DNA of 56,205 bases from positions 1 to 56,205 of the forward strand of contig JAFGGN010000008.1 in the NCBI GenBank assembly GCA_016930535.1. The letters are read 5' to 3'. The translations under genes and the position numbers were made by a program. Source of the DNA: a bacterium (lineage in GTDB: Bacteria > Zhuqueibacterota > QNDG01 > JAFGCO01). Below are positions 8,785-16,740 of this stretch, piece by piece (position 1 is the stretch's first letter; each line of letters starts with the position of its first letter). The notes beneath the pieces are model-generated. The model made no database searches, was not told the origin of the DNA, and saw nothing but the letters and a program-made list of their open reading frames with translations.

Positions 8785-8875
8785 AAGATTGAACAAATCC
8801 GAGAGAAAAATCCGCAAACATGCCTCTTTATCTAAGACATTGAATTTCCCGGACAATGACAAAAAGGAGGAAAGT

Positions 8876-9412
8876 ATGAAACGGCGAATTACAATCATGA
8901 TCTGCATTGCGGTGTTCCTGGTTTTATACGGTTCAGGAACAGCCGGTGATCTCACGCATGAGACACCCAAAGGATTTTACTGGAGCTGGCATGTCGGGTC
9001 CGCTCACCCAATCAGTGACCTGGATTCCCTCGCCGATGCGAATATTCATGCGTCCATCGATCTGGGATATAAAATGACGGACATCATGAAACTGGGCGCA
9101 GTTGCCGGTCTCAACCAGTTCACGGAAGAAACCGCAACCGGGATGGACAACCGACGGTGGATCAATACGTCTCTGCAGGTACAGGTATTTACGGGCTCTT
9201 CCACCGGTTTAATTCATTATCTTGCTGCCGGAGCCGGGTATTATTATCCGAAATCGGGATCGAACGAAGTCGGCTGGCATGCCGGAATAGGCAATCAGAT
9301 TCCACTGAGCAGCGGTCCGTTCAAAATCGAATTCGGACTGGATTATCATCAGATCCAAACGGATCCCGCCACGCGGTTTCTCGTTTTCAGGCTGGGTGTG
9401 ATATTCAAATAA
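8876..9412 (+). CDS. Small outer-membrane beta-barrel protein
   Basis: 178 residues with an N-terminal signal peptide (MKRRITIMICIAVFLVLYGSGTAGD, cleavage near residue 23). The mature part consists of alternating strands typical of small 8-strand barrels (PF13505-like): IHASIDLGYKMTDIMKLGAVAGLNQF, SLQVQVFTG, LIHYLAAGAGYYYP, FKIEFGLDYHQI, and a last strand RFLVFRLGVIFK ending in an aromatic, as outer-membrane proteins often do. The start at 8876 is preceded by AAAGGAGG. It is divergent from the BlaI/M56 module with the operators between, so it may belong to the same regulon; that is inference. No enzymatic motif is seen. Confidence 0.75.
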   Translation: MKRRITIMICIAVFLVLYGSGTAGDLTHETPKGFYWSWHVGSAHPISDLDSLADANIHASIDLGYKMTDIMKLGAVAGLNQFTEETATGMDNRRWINTSLQVQVFTGSSTGLIHYLAAGAGYYYPKSGSNEVGWHAGIGNQIPLSSGPFKIEFGLDYHQIQTDPATRFLVFRLGVIFK

Positions 9413-9424
9413 CGATATTCATAT

Positions 9425-9524
9425 CCGCAAAGGACGCGAAGAACATTCGGGATAAAATGAATTCTTTATATCAATGAATTCTTTTATTATAGTGTAATCC
9501 GGTGTTCTTCGTGCCCTTTGTTGT
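9425..9524. repeat. Imperfect inverted repeat
   Basis: The 20-nt arm CCGCAAAGGACGCGAAGAAC (9425-9444) matches the reverse complement of 9504-9523 at 16 of 20 positions, separated by about 60 AT-rich bases that contain ATGAATTCTTT twice. It lies just after the barrel gene. It may be a long hairpin acting as terminator, or part of the word-repeat intergenic family. Confidence 0.5.
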
Positions 9525-9557
9525 GATGTGTTTTAGCGCACATTTCGCAATTTATCA

Positions 9558-9586
9558 TTGACATTTTTCGCCTATTCCGATATATT
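9558..9586 (+). promoter_or_regulatory. Sigma70-type promoter before DUF362 gene
   Basis: Perfect TTGACA (9558-9563), 17-bp spacer, TATATT (9581-9586), about 50 bp before the start codon. Confidence 0.75.
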
Positions 9587-9634
9587 CCTAAAGCATTTCC
9601 GAACATTCCGCATGTCCAAGCAGAGGCATCCGTT

Positions 9635-10915
9635 ATGAAAACGTATCCTGTTTACGTGGGGCATTGTCCTGAATACAATTCGGAGCATATCGGGCAAATC
9701 ATTCTCGATGCGCTTCAAACCGTAGAACCGTCCAGGCCGGTCTGCGGCAACGTGGTGATCAAACCCAACCTCGTCATGGCCCATCCCAAGGTAGCCACGG
9801 AAGGTTTTACGAGGAAGCAGGTGATCGAGGGGATACTCATGGTCCTGTCCGGCCGGCAGGATGTCACCCGGATCGATATCGTAGAGAAGGCCGGTCTCGG
9901 CGTCACCACGTCCATGATGTACAGGCATGCGGGGTACAGGGATCTGGTCAAGAAATATCCGGTCCGGCTGAGGGCCATGGAAGAGGGGAAGCGGCAGCTC
10001 GTGATCCTGAAAAAAGGCCGGCTGCATCCGCATGTCCATATTGCAAAAGAAATGGCGGAGCGTGACTTTCTCATCTTCGCACCCAAGCTCAAAACCAATG
10101 TGCTGTCCCAAGGATATTCAGGCGCCCTGAAGCTGAATATCGGAACCATCGACAGCATCGAACGCATCCGGGACCATAATCAGAAGCTCACGGACAAGAT
10201 CACGGACCTTCTTGAAATCGCCAATCCGGATCTCATCATAACGGACGGCATCCGGTTTGCATACGGCGGAAATCAGATGACTCAGCATGGCATGGATTTC
10301 GGTGCTGTCATCGTTTCCGCCAATGCCGTGGCCCATGACATGGTCTGTGCCAGCCTCATCGGCCTGGATCCGATGAAAATCGATCATATCCGGGCGGCAG
10401 CCGAACGCGGTTACGGACCTTCTTCCATGGACGAGATCGAAATCGCGGGTGATTTTCCGCTTTCCCGCGGAAAGCAGCTGGTGAAGGGCCTGGATTTCGG
10501 TTTTCAACCGGTTCATGAATTCAAAAGCAATTTCAATATTATCTCCGGCTCCCCGTACTGCACGGGCGGGTGCCAGGGCATATTTCTGGACTGGCTGCTG
10601 ATGATTCAGGACAGGCGGAAAAGATGGATGAAATTTTTCCCGAAATGGACCGTGCTGATCGGCCAGGCGGATGCACCGCCGGACGGCAGAACACTGCTTC
10701 TCGTCGGGAGATGCGCCTTTGCATCGAGGCATCTGAAGGGCAGACGCTGTATCAAAATATGGGGCTGTCCGCCCACGCATAAGCGCATTGTGCTCACCAT
10801 GATGTGTTTCGGCATCCTGGCACCGCTTGTGCTGCCGTCCCTGATCTGGGACAGCTTCGTTATCTATCCCCTGAAGAAAATCAAGGGGTGGATATTAAAC
10901 TGGGGAAGGGCATAG
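9635..10915 (+). CDS. DUF362 domain-containing protein
   Basis: 426-residue protein of the DUF362 family (PF04015), whose biochemical role is poorly known. Recognisable blocks are VVIKPNLVMAHP near residue 41, the IDIVEKAG region, FLIFAPKLKTNVLSQGYSGALKLNIG and LIITDGIRFAYGGNQMTQHG, followed by AHDMVCASLIGLD. A cysteine pair (SPYCTGGCQG) is present but there is no complete ferredoxin motif. The C-terminus holds one hydrophobic segment (IVLTMMCFGILAPLVLPSLIW) that could anchor it to the membrane. It has its own promoter and is followed 119 bp later by the CNB-ALDH gene. The first ATG with a good N-terminal beta strand (YPVYVG) was used; the Shine-Dalgarno sequence is weak. Confidence 0.82.
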   Translation: MKTYPVYVGHCPEYNSEHIGQIILDALQTVEPSRPVCGNVVIKPNLVMAHPKVATEGFTRKQVIEGILMVLSGRQDVTRIDIVEKAGLGVTTSMMYRHAGYRDLVKKYPVRLRAMEEGKRQLVILKKGRLHPHVHIAKEMAERDFLIFAPKLKTNVLSQGYSGALKLNIGTIDSIERIRDHNQKLTDKITDLLEIANPDLIITDGIRFAYGGNQMTQHGMDFGAVIVSANAVAHDMVCASLIGLDPMKIDHIRAAAERGYGPSSMDEIEIAGDFPLSRGKQLVKGLDFGFQPVHEFKSNFNIISGSPYCTGGCQGIFLDWLLMIQDRRKRWMKFFPKWTVLIGQADAPPDGRTLLLVGRCAFASRHLKGRRCIKIWGCPPTHKRIVLTMMCFGILAPLVLPSLIWDSFVIYPLKKIKGWILNWGRA

Positions 10916-11034
10916 GCCGGTATTGAATGGTCCGTCGCCGGGCCTGTCCGGCACAAAGATTGCAGATAATATATCGGTGCATCTGATCCGGTAATCAAGC
11001 ATCCATGAGATATTAATTGAAGGGGTGGAACGCC

Positions 11035-12762
11035 ATGACACTGTTCGATACATTATCCAAAAAAGAAATGGACACTGTGAATGCCTGCCTTGAAACGGTC
11101 AAATTCAAATCGGGTAAATGCATCATGGAGCAGGGAAGCGAAGGCAGGGGCTGTTACTTTCTTGATAAAGGAACGGTGCGCGTCGAGTTCGATACAGGTG
11201 AGCTGGATACGGAAGTCGTGCTGAATTATCTCGAGCCCGGCATGGTTATGGGCGATTTCTCGCTCATCGACCGGCAGCCGCGTTCCGCCAGCCTGTTTGC
11301 CCATACGGATGTGAAGGCCCGGTGGCTTTCTCTGGAGAATTTTGAAAAACTGCTGTCCGGACATCCGAAAATCGGTATGCAGCTCCTGAAATCTTTTTCA
11401 GCCAACCTCATTCAAATCGTCCGGCATACCAACCGGCAGCTGGCCGATTTCATTTCCGTGGATGTGTCCACTCCTTATGTCGACAAGATGGTTGAAAGGG
11501 CCCGCATCGCCCAGATCGCCTTTCAGGAGTGGCCCGAAAATAAAATCGATATGCTGCTCAAGGATGTGTCGGAAGCGGTCATGAGCAATGCACTGACCCT
11601 GGCCGCAGATACGGTCGAGGAAAGCGGATTGGGCGTGATAGCGGATAAAGTCGAAAAAATCCGGTTTACCTGTCAATATGTGTATCAGGCCCTGGCCGGC
11701 CGTTCTGCATCCGGGACAAATCAGAACGGTCCGGCAGGTCTGAATGAGGAAATCGCAAGCCCGGTCGGTGTGATCATGGGTATTATCCCGCTGACCAGTC
11801 CCGTGCCGACAATGCTGTTCAAAACGCTGCTTAGCCTGAAATCAAGGAACGCATTGATCGTGAGCTGTCATCGCAAATCCCTGAAACCCACGACCAATGC
11901 GGGTGAGATTATCCAGAGCGTATTGAAGAAGCATCATGCGCCCGCGGATCTGGTACAGTGGATCCGGGAACATGCCAGCCTGAAACTGACCCATATGTTC
12001 ATGGGCCACAAGGACATTTCCTTGATTCTGGCTACTGGCGGCCCCAGTATCGTGAAAGGGGCCTACAGTTCCGGTAAACCGGCGATCGGTGTCGGTACCG
12101 GCAATGCACCCGTCTATATTGCGGAGGATGCGGACATCGATAAAGCAGCCAGACTGATCGTTGCCAGTAAAAGTTTCGATAACGGGATCGTGAACGGATC
12201 CGAAAACAACCTGGTTGTTCACGAAGCGGTATATTATGAATTGACCGATGCGTTGAAACGTCATCACGCCCAGATTCTGGATCCGGATGAAATCGATCAA
12301 CTGACTGAAAAAATGGTCGATCCGGAAAAGAAGTGCTTCAATACAGCCCTGCTGGGTCTGTCGACCCGGAAACTGGCCCAGAAGTGCGGAATTGATGAGG
12401 ATGAAACTGTCAGGCTTTTTATTGTGCCTCTGGAAAAAAAATCAGTCGCCGGTCCTTTCGGACAGCACAAGCAGGCGCCCGTTCTTTCCCTGTTTACGGT
12501 CGGGAATGACGAGGAGGGCTTTCAGCTTTGTCAGGAAATCCTGAACCGGCAGGGAAGCGGCCATACGGCCATCATTCATACACAAAACCAGGATCTTGCG
12601 AAAAAATTTGCAAAGGCCATGCCTGCGAGCAGAATTCTCATGAATGCCGGCGGATCCACAGGATACATGGGCGGTGATATCGCGGACGGTGCATCGGTTC
12701 CGGAAAATGCATCCTATATTAATTTACTGAATATAAAACGGCTTGCATTTTTACTGTCCTGA
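11035..12762 (+). CDS. Cyclic-nucleotide-binding domain fused to acyl-CoA reductase-like ALDH lacking the catalytic Cys
   Basis: 575 residues. Residues about 5-125 form a CRP-type cNMP-binding domain (GCYFLDKGTVRVE, GDFSLIDRQPRSASLFA: the phosphate-binding cassette). Residues about 150-575 resemble the CoA-acylating aldehyde dehydrogenase domain of AdhE/EutE (EEIASPVGVIMGIIPLTSPVPTMLFK, ILATGGPSIVKGAYSSGKPAIGVGTGNAP, SKSFDNGIV). At the site where AdhE has FDNGVICASE with the nucleophilic Cys, this protein reads FDNGIVNGSE (N387, codon 12193-12195). It is therefore probably a non-catalytic, cAMP-responsive ALDH-fold protein, or one using altered chemistry. The ATG at 11035 is preferred (GGGGTGG upstream) over an in-frame TTG at 11017. 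A class III cyclase follows 126 bp downstream. Confidence 0.85.
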   Translation: MTLFDTLSKKEMDTVNACLETVKFKSGKCIMEQGSEGRGCYFLDKGTVRVEFDTGELDTEVVLNYLEPGMVMGDFSLIDRQPRSASLFAHTDVKARWLSLENFEKLLSGHPKIGMQLLKSFSANLIQIVRHTNRQLADFISVDVSTPYVDKMVERARIAQIAFQEWPENKIDMLLKDVSEAVMSNALTLAADTVEESGLGVIADKVEKIRFTCQYVYQALAGRSASGTNQNGPAGLNEEIASPVGVIMGIIPLTSPVPTMLFKTLLSLKSRNALIVSCHRKSLKPTTNAGEIIQSVLKKHHAPADLVQWIREHASLKLTHMFMGHKDISLILATGGPSIVKGAYSSGKPAIGVGTGNAPVYIAEDADIDKAARLIVASKSFDNGIVNGSENNLVVHEAVYYELTDALKRHHAQILDPDEIDQLTEKMVDPEKKCFNTALLGLSTRKLAQKCGIDEDETVRLFIVPLEKKSVAGPFGQHKQAPVLSLFTVGNDEEGFQLCQEILNRQGSGHTAIIHTQNQDLAKKFAKAMPASRILMNAGGSTGYMGGDIADGASVPENASYINLLNIKRLAFLLS

Positions 12763-12888
12763 TCAATCGTCCGGATTGGATTTGCAGGACAGGCAACAGG
12801 TCGCATGGTTTCGAATGAGATGCACCGGTTAGAAAAAACACTGTACCCGGAAATAACTTCAGTTTTTTATTCCGCATAAGGAAATTGT

Positions 12889-14172
12889 ATGCCTTCTCAG
12901 AAGAGGCTTTTCAGAAATATTCAGCGCCATATTAAAGTCACGGAAAAAGAGATTACCATATTATTCACGGATGTGGTCGGATCCGGCAGATACTGGGACT
13001 CGCGCGGGGACGTGATGGGGCGCCTGATGATCGATTTTCTGAACAGGCTTATTTTCCCGATTATACGGAATAACCGGGGCCGGGTCATCAAAACCCTGGG
13101 TGATTCCGTCATGGCTTCGTTCAGAAGGCCCAATCATGCCCTGAAGGCTGCTGTGGTTATTCAACAGGTGCTGCGGCATGAAAGAAAGACAGATTCCAAG
13201 ATTCCGAAAATCCGCATCGGCATCCATACGGGCAGGGCCGTCGTCGAGAAACAGGATATTTACGGAGATACCGTCAATGTCGCCAAGCGTATCGAAGGCA
13301 GATGTCTCGCGGATCAAATACTGATTTCGGCCCAGACTGCCAAAAAGCTGCGCCGCAGGTCGTTCATCCTCAAAAAAACGGGCCCTTTTAAACCCAAAGG
13401 CAAGAAAACTCCCATCATTCTGTATCAATGTCTATGGCAAAAAATGAAGCATACGGTCCCGGATGATCAACCGGTGCTGACACTGGGGCGGCTTCAGAAA
13501 TGGGAGCTTTTTGCCGCAGGCCTGATCGGTTTATGCATGCTTGTTTTTCTTTTTTACCGGTATTTTCGATTTTTTCTGGCAGATACCGAGGCCCTGGCCC
13601 TCCTCCTTTTAAATCCCGGCGGGCAGATCATGCAGTCCCCGTTTCTCGCCGTTATTCCCGGGCTCTTCCTGGCATGCGGCATTTTTCTCATGATCCGGAT
13701 CAGGCGGGCGCCCATGGCCGGATTCAGGTCGTTGAGCGGCGGAATCGGTTTCGCACTTGGATTTATCCTGTTTTCCGGCTTTGCGGCCTGGTATCCGGGG
13801 GATATCGGATTAAATCAGGATCGTGTCCTTTATGAATCGGGCCACCGGTTTGTGGAGATTCAGGCGATGCATGTGCCCATCCGAAAAAATCCTTCGGAAA
13901 ATGCGGCCGTGATCCGGTCCGTCAACCGGGGTATGCTGCTGTTATATGCGGATGTCATCCGCAGTGCGGACCAGGCCTGGAACAGGGTAATGATCAGCAA
14001 GGGGACCTATGGATATGTACTTCAAATCCAGCCGCCCCGTATCGGTGTGGCGGAAAAACGCATTTCAATCGTCAAAAAATTCCAATTCCATGTCCGGGAT
14101 GCCGGTTCGTTCGCGGCAGGGTTTATCGGTTTTGTTATCGGTTTTTTCGCTTTCAGATTAAGGGCGGCGTGA
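12889..14172 (+). CDS. Class III adenylate cyclase with membrane segments and SH3-like domain
   Basis: 427 residues. The N-terminal cyclase domain (about 18-185) has metal-binding D28 (ILFTDVVGSG) and D72 (KTLGDSVMASF), adenine-selecting K68 and D123 (QDIYGDTVN), and the transition-state pair N130/R134. The K/D pair predicts ATP rather than GTP as substrate. Hydrophobic segments follow near 208-226, 252-270, 283-299 and 406-424. A bacterial SH3-like domain lies at about 318-380 (MHVPIRKNPSENAAVIRSVNRG...GTYGYV), probably on the outer side and possibly sensing the cell wall. A catalytic domain N-terminal to the membrane part is an unusual order. Its product cAMP is the expected ligand of the CNB domain in the preceding gene. 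SD AAGGAA is at the start. Confidence 0.9.
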   Translation: MPSQKRLFRNIQRHIKVTEKEITILFTDVVGSGRYWDSRGDVMGRLMIDFLNRLIFPIIRNNRGRVIKTLGDSVMASFRRPNHALKAAVVIQQVLRHERKTDSKIPKIRIGIHTGRAVVEKQDIYGDTVNVAKRIEGRCLADQILISAQTAKKLRRRSFILKKTGPFKPKGKKTPIILYQCLWQKMKHTVPDDQPVLTLGRLQKWELFAAGLIGLCMLVFLFYRYFRFFLADTEALALLLLNPGGQIMQSPFLAVIPGLFLACGIFLMIRIRRAPMAGFRSLSGGIGFALGFILFSGFAAWYPGDIGLNQDRVLYESGHRFVEIQAMHVPIRKNPSENAAVIRSVNRGMLLLYADVIRSADQAWNRVMISKGTYGYVLQIQPPRIGVAEKRISIVKKFQFHVRDAGSFAAGFIGFVIGFFAFRLRAA

Positions 14173-14200
14173 AGCAGTGCATGTACTAAAACAGCAGAAT

Positions 14201-14212
14201 CCGGATATCCGG
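14201..14212. other. Short perfect palindrome
   Basis: CCGGATATCCGG, 12-bp perfect palindrome in the 136-bp gap between the cyclase and MBL genes. It could be a protein-binding site or a chance palindrome. Confidence 0.25.
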
Positions 14213-14308
14213 GAGTATCATTTTCATTACCATCGGCCGGAATTCATATTTATTCAATCAGTTTTTCTGTAAGATAATTAAAAGGTCTGCATAAAAAAGG
14301 AGGTCCAT

Positions 14309-15148
14309 ATTATCATTCGGTGCTGGGGTGCGAGAGGCTCGGTTCCGGTTTCCGGCTCCGATTATGGCAAATACGGCGGCAATACGGCCTGTCTGCATAT
14401 TGAGACAGCTCAAAACGAGATTCTCGTTCTGGATGCAGGCACGGGCATCCGGGACCTGGGTCACGTTCTTGCCGGGCAGGAACGGAAACATATCCATTTA
14501 TTGTTGACGCATTTTCATTGGGATCATATTCTGGGCTTTCCGTTTTTCAAACCTGCTTACCGGAACGATGTCCGGATCGATGTGTACGGCCGGGCTCCGG
14601 AAGGCCTGACTTTACAGTCCTGTCTGGAAGATATTCTGGTGCATCCCCATTTCCCGATTCCATCCTCGGCACTTACGGCTGAAATTCAATACCATTCGCT
14701 CGATTTATCCCCGTTCGATATCAACGGGACCGTGATCACGCCTGTTCCCTTAAATCATCCCAACGGAGGATTGGGATATAAAATTGAGGACCGTGGGCAT
14801 CGATTCGTTTTTTTGACAGATAACGAGCTGAATCATGCGCATCCCGGCGGCCTTCACTTTCAGGATTACGCGGATTTTGCCTGCGATGCGGAGCTGCTCA
14901 TACATGATGCCGAGTACCTGACGGATGAATATATGAAGGGATGGGGGCACAGTACCGTGGATGATGCGGTACGGCTTGCTGTCGAGGCGCATGCCGGGCA
15001 GCTGGGTTTGTTTCATCATCATCCGGACCGAACGGATGATGAGCTGGACAGGTTGATTCACAATGCTGAAAGTCAGATTCAGTCCGGCCGATTGTCCTGC
15101 TTTGGCATGAGAGAGGGAATGGAGATTAAAATAGAAAGGGAACGATGA
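14309..15148 (+). CDS. Metallo-beta-lactamase-fold hydrolase with apparent AUU start
   Basis: 279 residues. The N-terminus IIIRCWGARGSVPVSG, YGGNTACLHI, LDAGTGIRDLG and the metal motif H67-F-H69-W-D71-H72 define an MBL-fold hydrolase of the group that includes PhnP, RNase Z-like proteins and some cyclic phosphodiesterases. Later ligands lie in LIHDAEY and GHST, and the C-terminal FHHHPDRTDDEL block is typical. No ATG, GTG or TTG exists between the in-frame stop at 14279 and the conserved first strand. The only well-placed start is ATT at 14309, five bases after AAGGAGG. It lies between the cyclase and an ALDH whose start overlaps its stop (ATGA). Cyclic nucleotide hydrolysis would fit the neighbourhood but is not shown by the sequence. 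Confidence 0.85.
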   Translation: MIIRCWGARGSVPVSGSDYGKYGGNTACLHIETAQNEILVLDAGTGIRDLGHVLAGQERKHIHLLLTHFHWDHILGFPFFKPAYRNDVRIDVYGRAPEGLTLQSCLEDILVHPHFPIPSSALTAEIQYHSLDLSPFDINGTVITPVPLNHPNGGLGYKIEDRGHRFVFLTDNELNHAHPGGLHFQDYADFACDAELLIHDAEYLTDEYMKGWGHSTVDDAVRLAVEAHAGQLGLFHHHPDRTDDELDRLIHNAESQIQSGRLSCFGMREGMEIKIERER

Positions 15149-16737
15149 CAAGCCTGTTCGAAAAGAAACATGTCGTGTCTGTCAATCCGGCAACGCGGCA
15201 GCGTGTGGGAGAGGTCGCTGCCACGCCGGCGGCCCGTGTGGAGGAAATCGTGAGGCTGGCAAGAGAGGGATTCGATGCCTGGAAAACACGTCCGCTTGTT
15301 CAACGAGCCGGGATTATGAAGCGCGCACAGCAGCTTCTGCTGGACCGCAGTGAATCGTTTGCGGAACTGATCACACTTGAAATGGGACGTCCCTTTACCG
15401 AATCCCTTTCCGTGGAACTGGAAGCTTCGGTCGATCTGATCGGATATTATGCGGCAAGATCCCGTAAGTTTCTGAGTGAACGGCGGCTGCCTTTGCACAA
15501 TGTGTTCTTTATGAGGAGGAAGAGCCTGATTCATTATCAGCCGCTCGGCGTGATGGGGATCATTTCTCCCTGGAACTGGTCCCTTTTGATTCCGCTTGGA
15601 AGTATCGTGCCTGCACTGTTTGCGGGAAACAGCATCGTTTTCAAACCATCCGAACTGACGCCCCTTGTCGGAGAAAAAATTCAGGAACTGTTCCTGGATG
15701 CCGGTGTGCCTGAGAGCGTGTTTCAGCTGATTCAGGGCGATGGTCATGTGGGCGCCGCACTTGTCAGGTCCGGTGCGGATAAGGTGTTTTTTACGGGCAG
15801 TACGGATGTGGGGCAAAAAGTCATGGAAACCGCGGCCAGAAACCTGAAACCCGTGGTACTCGAAATGGGCGGAAGTGATCCGGCCATCGTATGTGCGGAT
15901 GCGGATCTTGAAATAACGGCAGCCGGCATATTGTGGGGAGCATTTAACAACTGCGGGCAGAACTGCAACAGTATTGAAAGGGTCTATGTGCATGCCTCGG
16001 TGTATCCGTCCTTTCTTGAACTTATGACCAGGAAAATTTCACATCTTCAGGTCGGCAACGGGATGGAGCCCGGTGTGGATATCGGACCCCTCGCATCAGA
16101 GGCCCAGCTTCATAAAATCGAAAAGCTCGTTCATAAGGCCGTGAAAGATGGCGCACATATCCATTGTGGTGGCAATCCGTTCAGGGACATGGAGGGATAT
16201 TTCTTTCAACCCACCATACTGACCACGGAAGAACCTCTGATCTCTTTTCATGACGAAGAGCTGTTCGGACCGCTCGTTATGGTCACACCGTTTCAGGATG
16301 AAGAAGAGGCAGTACGATTCGCCAATCAATCCGCGTTCGGTCTCGCCGCTTCGGTGTGGACGCGGAACCGGAAAAACGGACTCCGGCTGGCCAGGCAGAT
16401 CGAATCCGGCACCGTGATGATCAATGATGCTGTGGTATCGTTCGGTATGACGGAGGCCGGCTGGACCGGAGTCAAGAAAAGCGGAATCGGCTGGGTTCAC
16501 GGCGAAAAAGGTCTAGATGAGATGGTGAACATGCAGTATATCAATCATGATCCCCAGTTCCGCATGCAGAAAATCTGGTGGTTTCCGTATACGCCGTCTG
16601 TTTCCGGCGCCATGAAAGCGGGCATGCATTTTCTTTTTCACCGGAATTGGTGGAAAAAACTCAGGGCGATTCCGAAAGTGCTTCGCTGTTTTGCACCGTA
16701 TCTTCTGTTAAATTCCAGAAGAAAAGAGAAACTCTGA
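15145..16737 (+). CDS. NAD(P)-dependent aldehyde dehydrogenase with basic hydrophobic C-terminal tail
   Basis: 530 residues, classical ALDH superfamily (PF00171); oxidises an aldehyde to the carboxylate. Catalytic features are present: SPWNW (N144), FTGSTDVG cofactor loop, LEMGGSDP (E240), and NCGQNC with the nucleophile C274. It is about 45-60 residues longer than soluble succinate-semialdehyde dehydrogenases. The extra C-terminal part (from about 475; WWFPYTPSV..., FLFHRNWWKKL, FAPYLLLNSRRKEKL) is hydrophobic and basic and suggests membrane association, as in fatty-aldehyde dehydrogenases. The ATG overlaps the MBL stop by 4 bp. Its intact active site contrasts with the Cys-less ALDH-like protein upstream; a long-chain aldehyde substrate is a guess. 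Confidence 0.93.
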   Translation: MTSLFEKKHVVSVNPATRQRVGEVAATPAARVEEIVRLAREGFDAWKTRPLVQRAGIMKRAQQLLLDRSESFAELITLEMGRPFTESLSVELEASVDLIGYYAARSRKFLSERRLPLHNVFFMRRKSLIHYQPLGVMGIISPWNWSLLIPLGSIVPALFAGNSIVFKPSELTPLVGEKIQELFLDAGVPESVFQLIQGDGHVGAALVRSGADKVFFTGSTDVGQKVMETAARNLKPVVLEMGGSDPAIVCADADLEITAAGILWGAFNNCGQNCNSIERVYVHASVYPSFLELMTRKISHLQVGNGMEPGVDIGPLASEAQLHKIEKLVHKAVKDGAHIHCGGNPFRDMEGYFFQPTILTTEEPLISFHDEELFGPLVMVTPFQDEEEAVRFANQSAFGLAASVWTRNRKNGLRLARQIESGTVMINDAVVSFGMTEAGWTGVKKSGIGWVHGEKGLDEMVNMQYINHDPQFRMQKIWWFPYTPSVSGAMKAGMHFLFHRNWWKKLRAIPKVLRCFAPYLLLNSRRKEKL

Positions 16738-16740
16738 GCC

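Noticed and set aside
10919..10975. GCCGG/CCGGC hairpin after the DUF362 gene as terminator
   Set aside because: Only a 5-bp stem and no T-tract.
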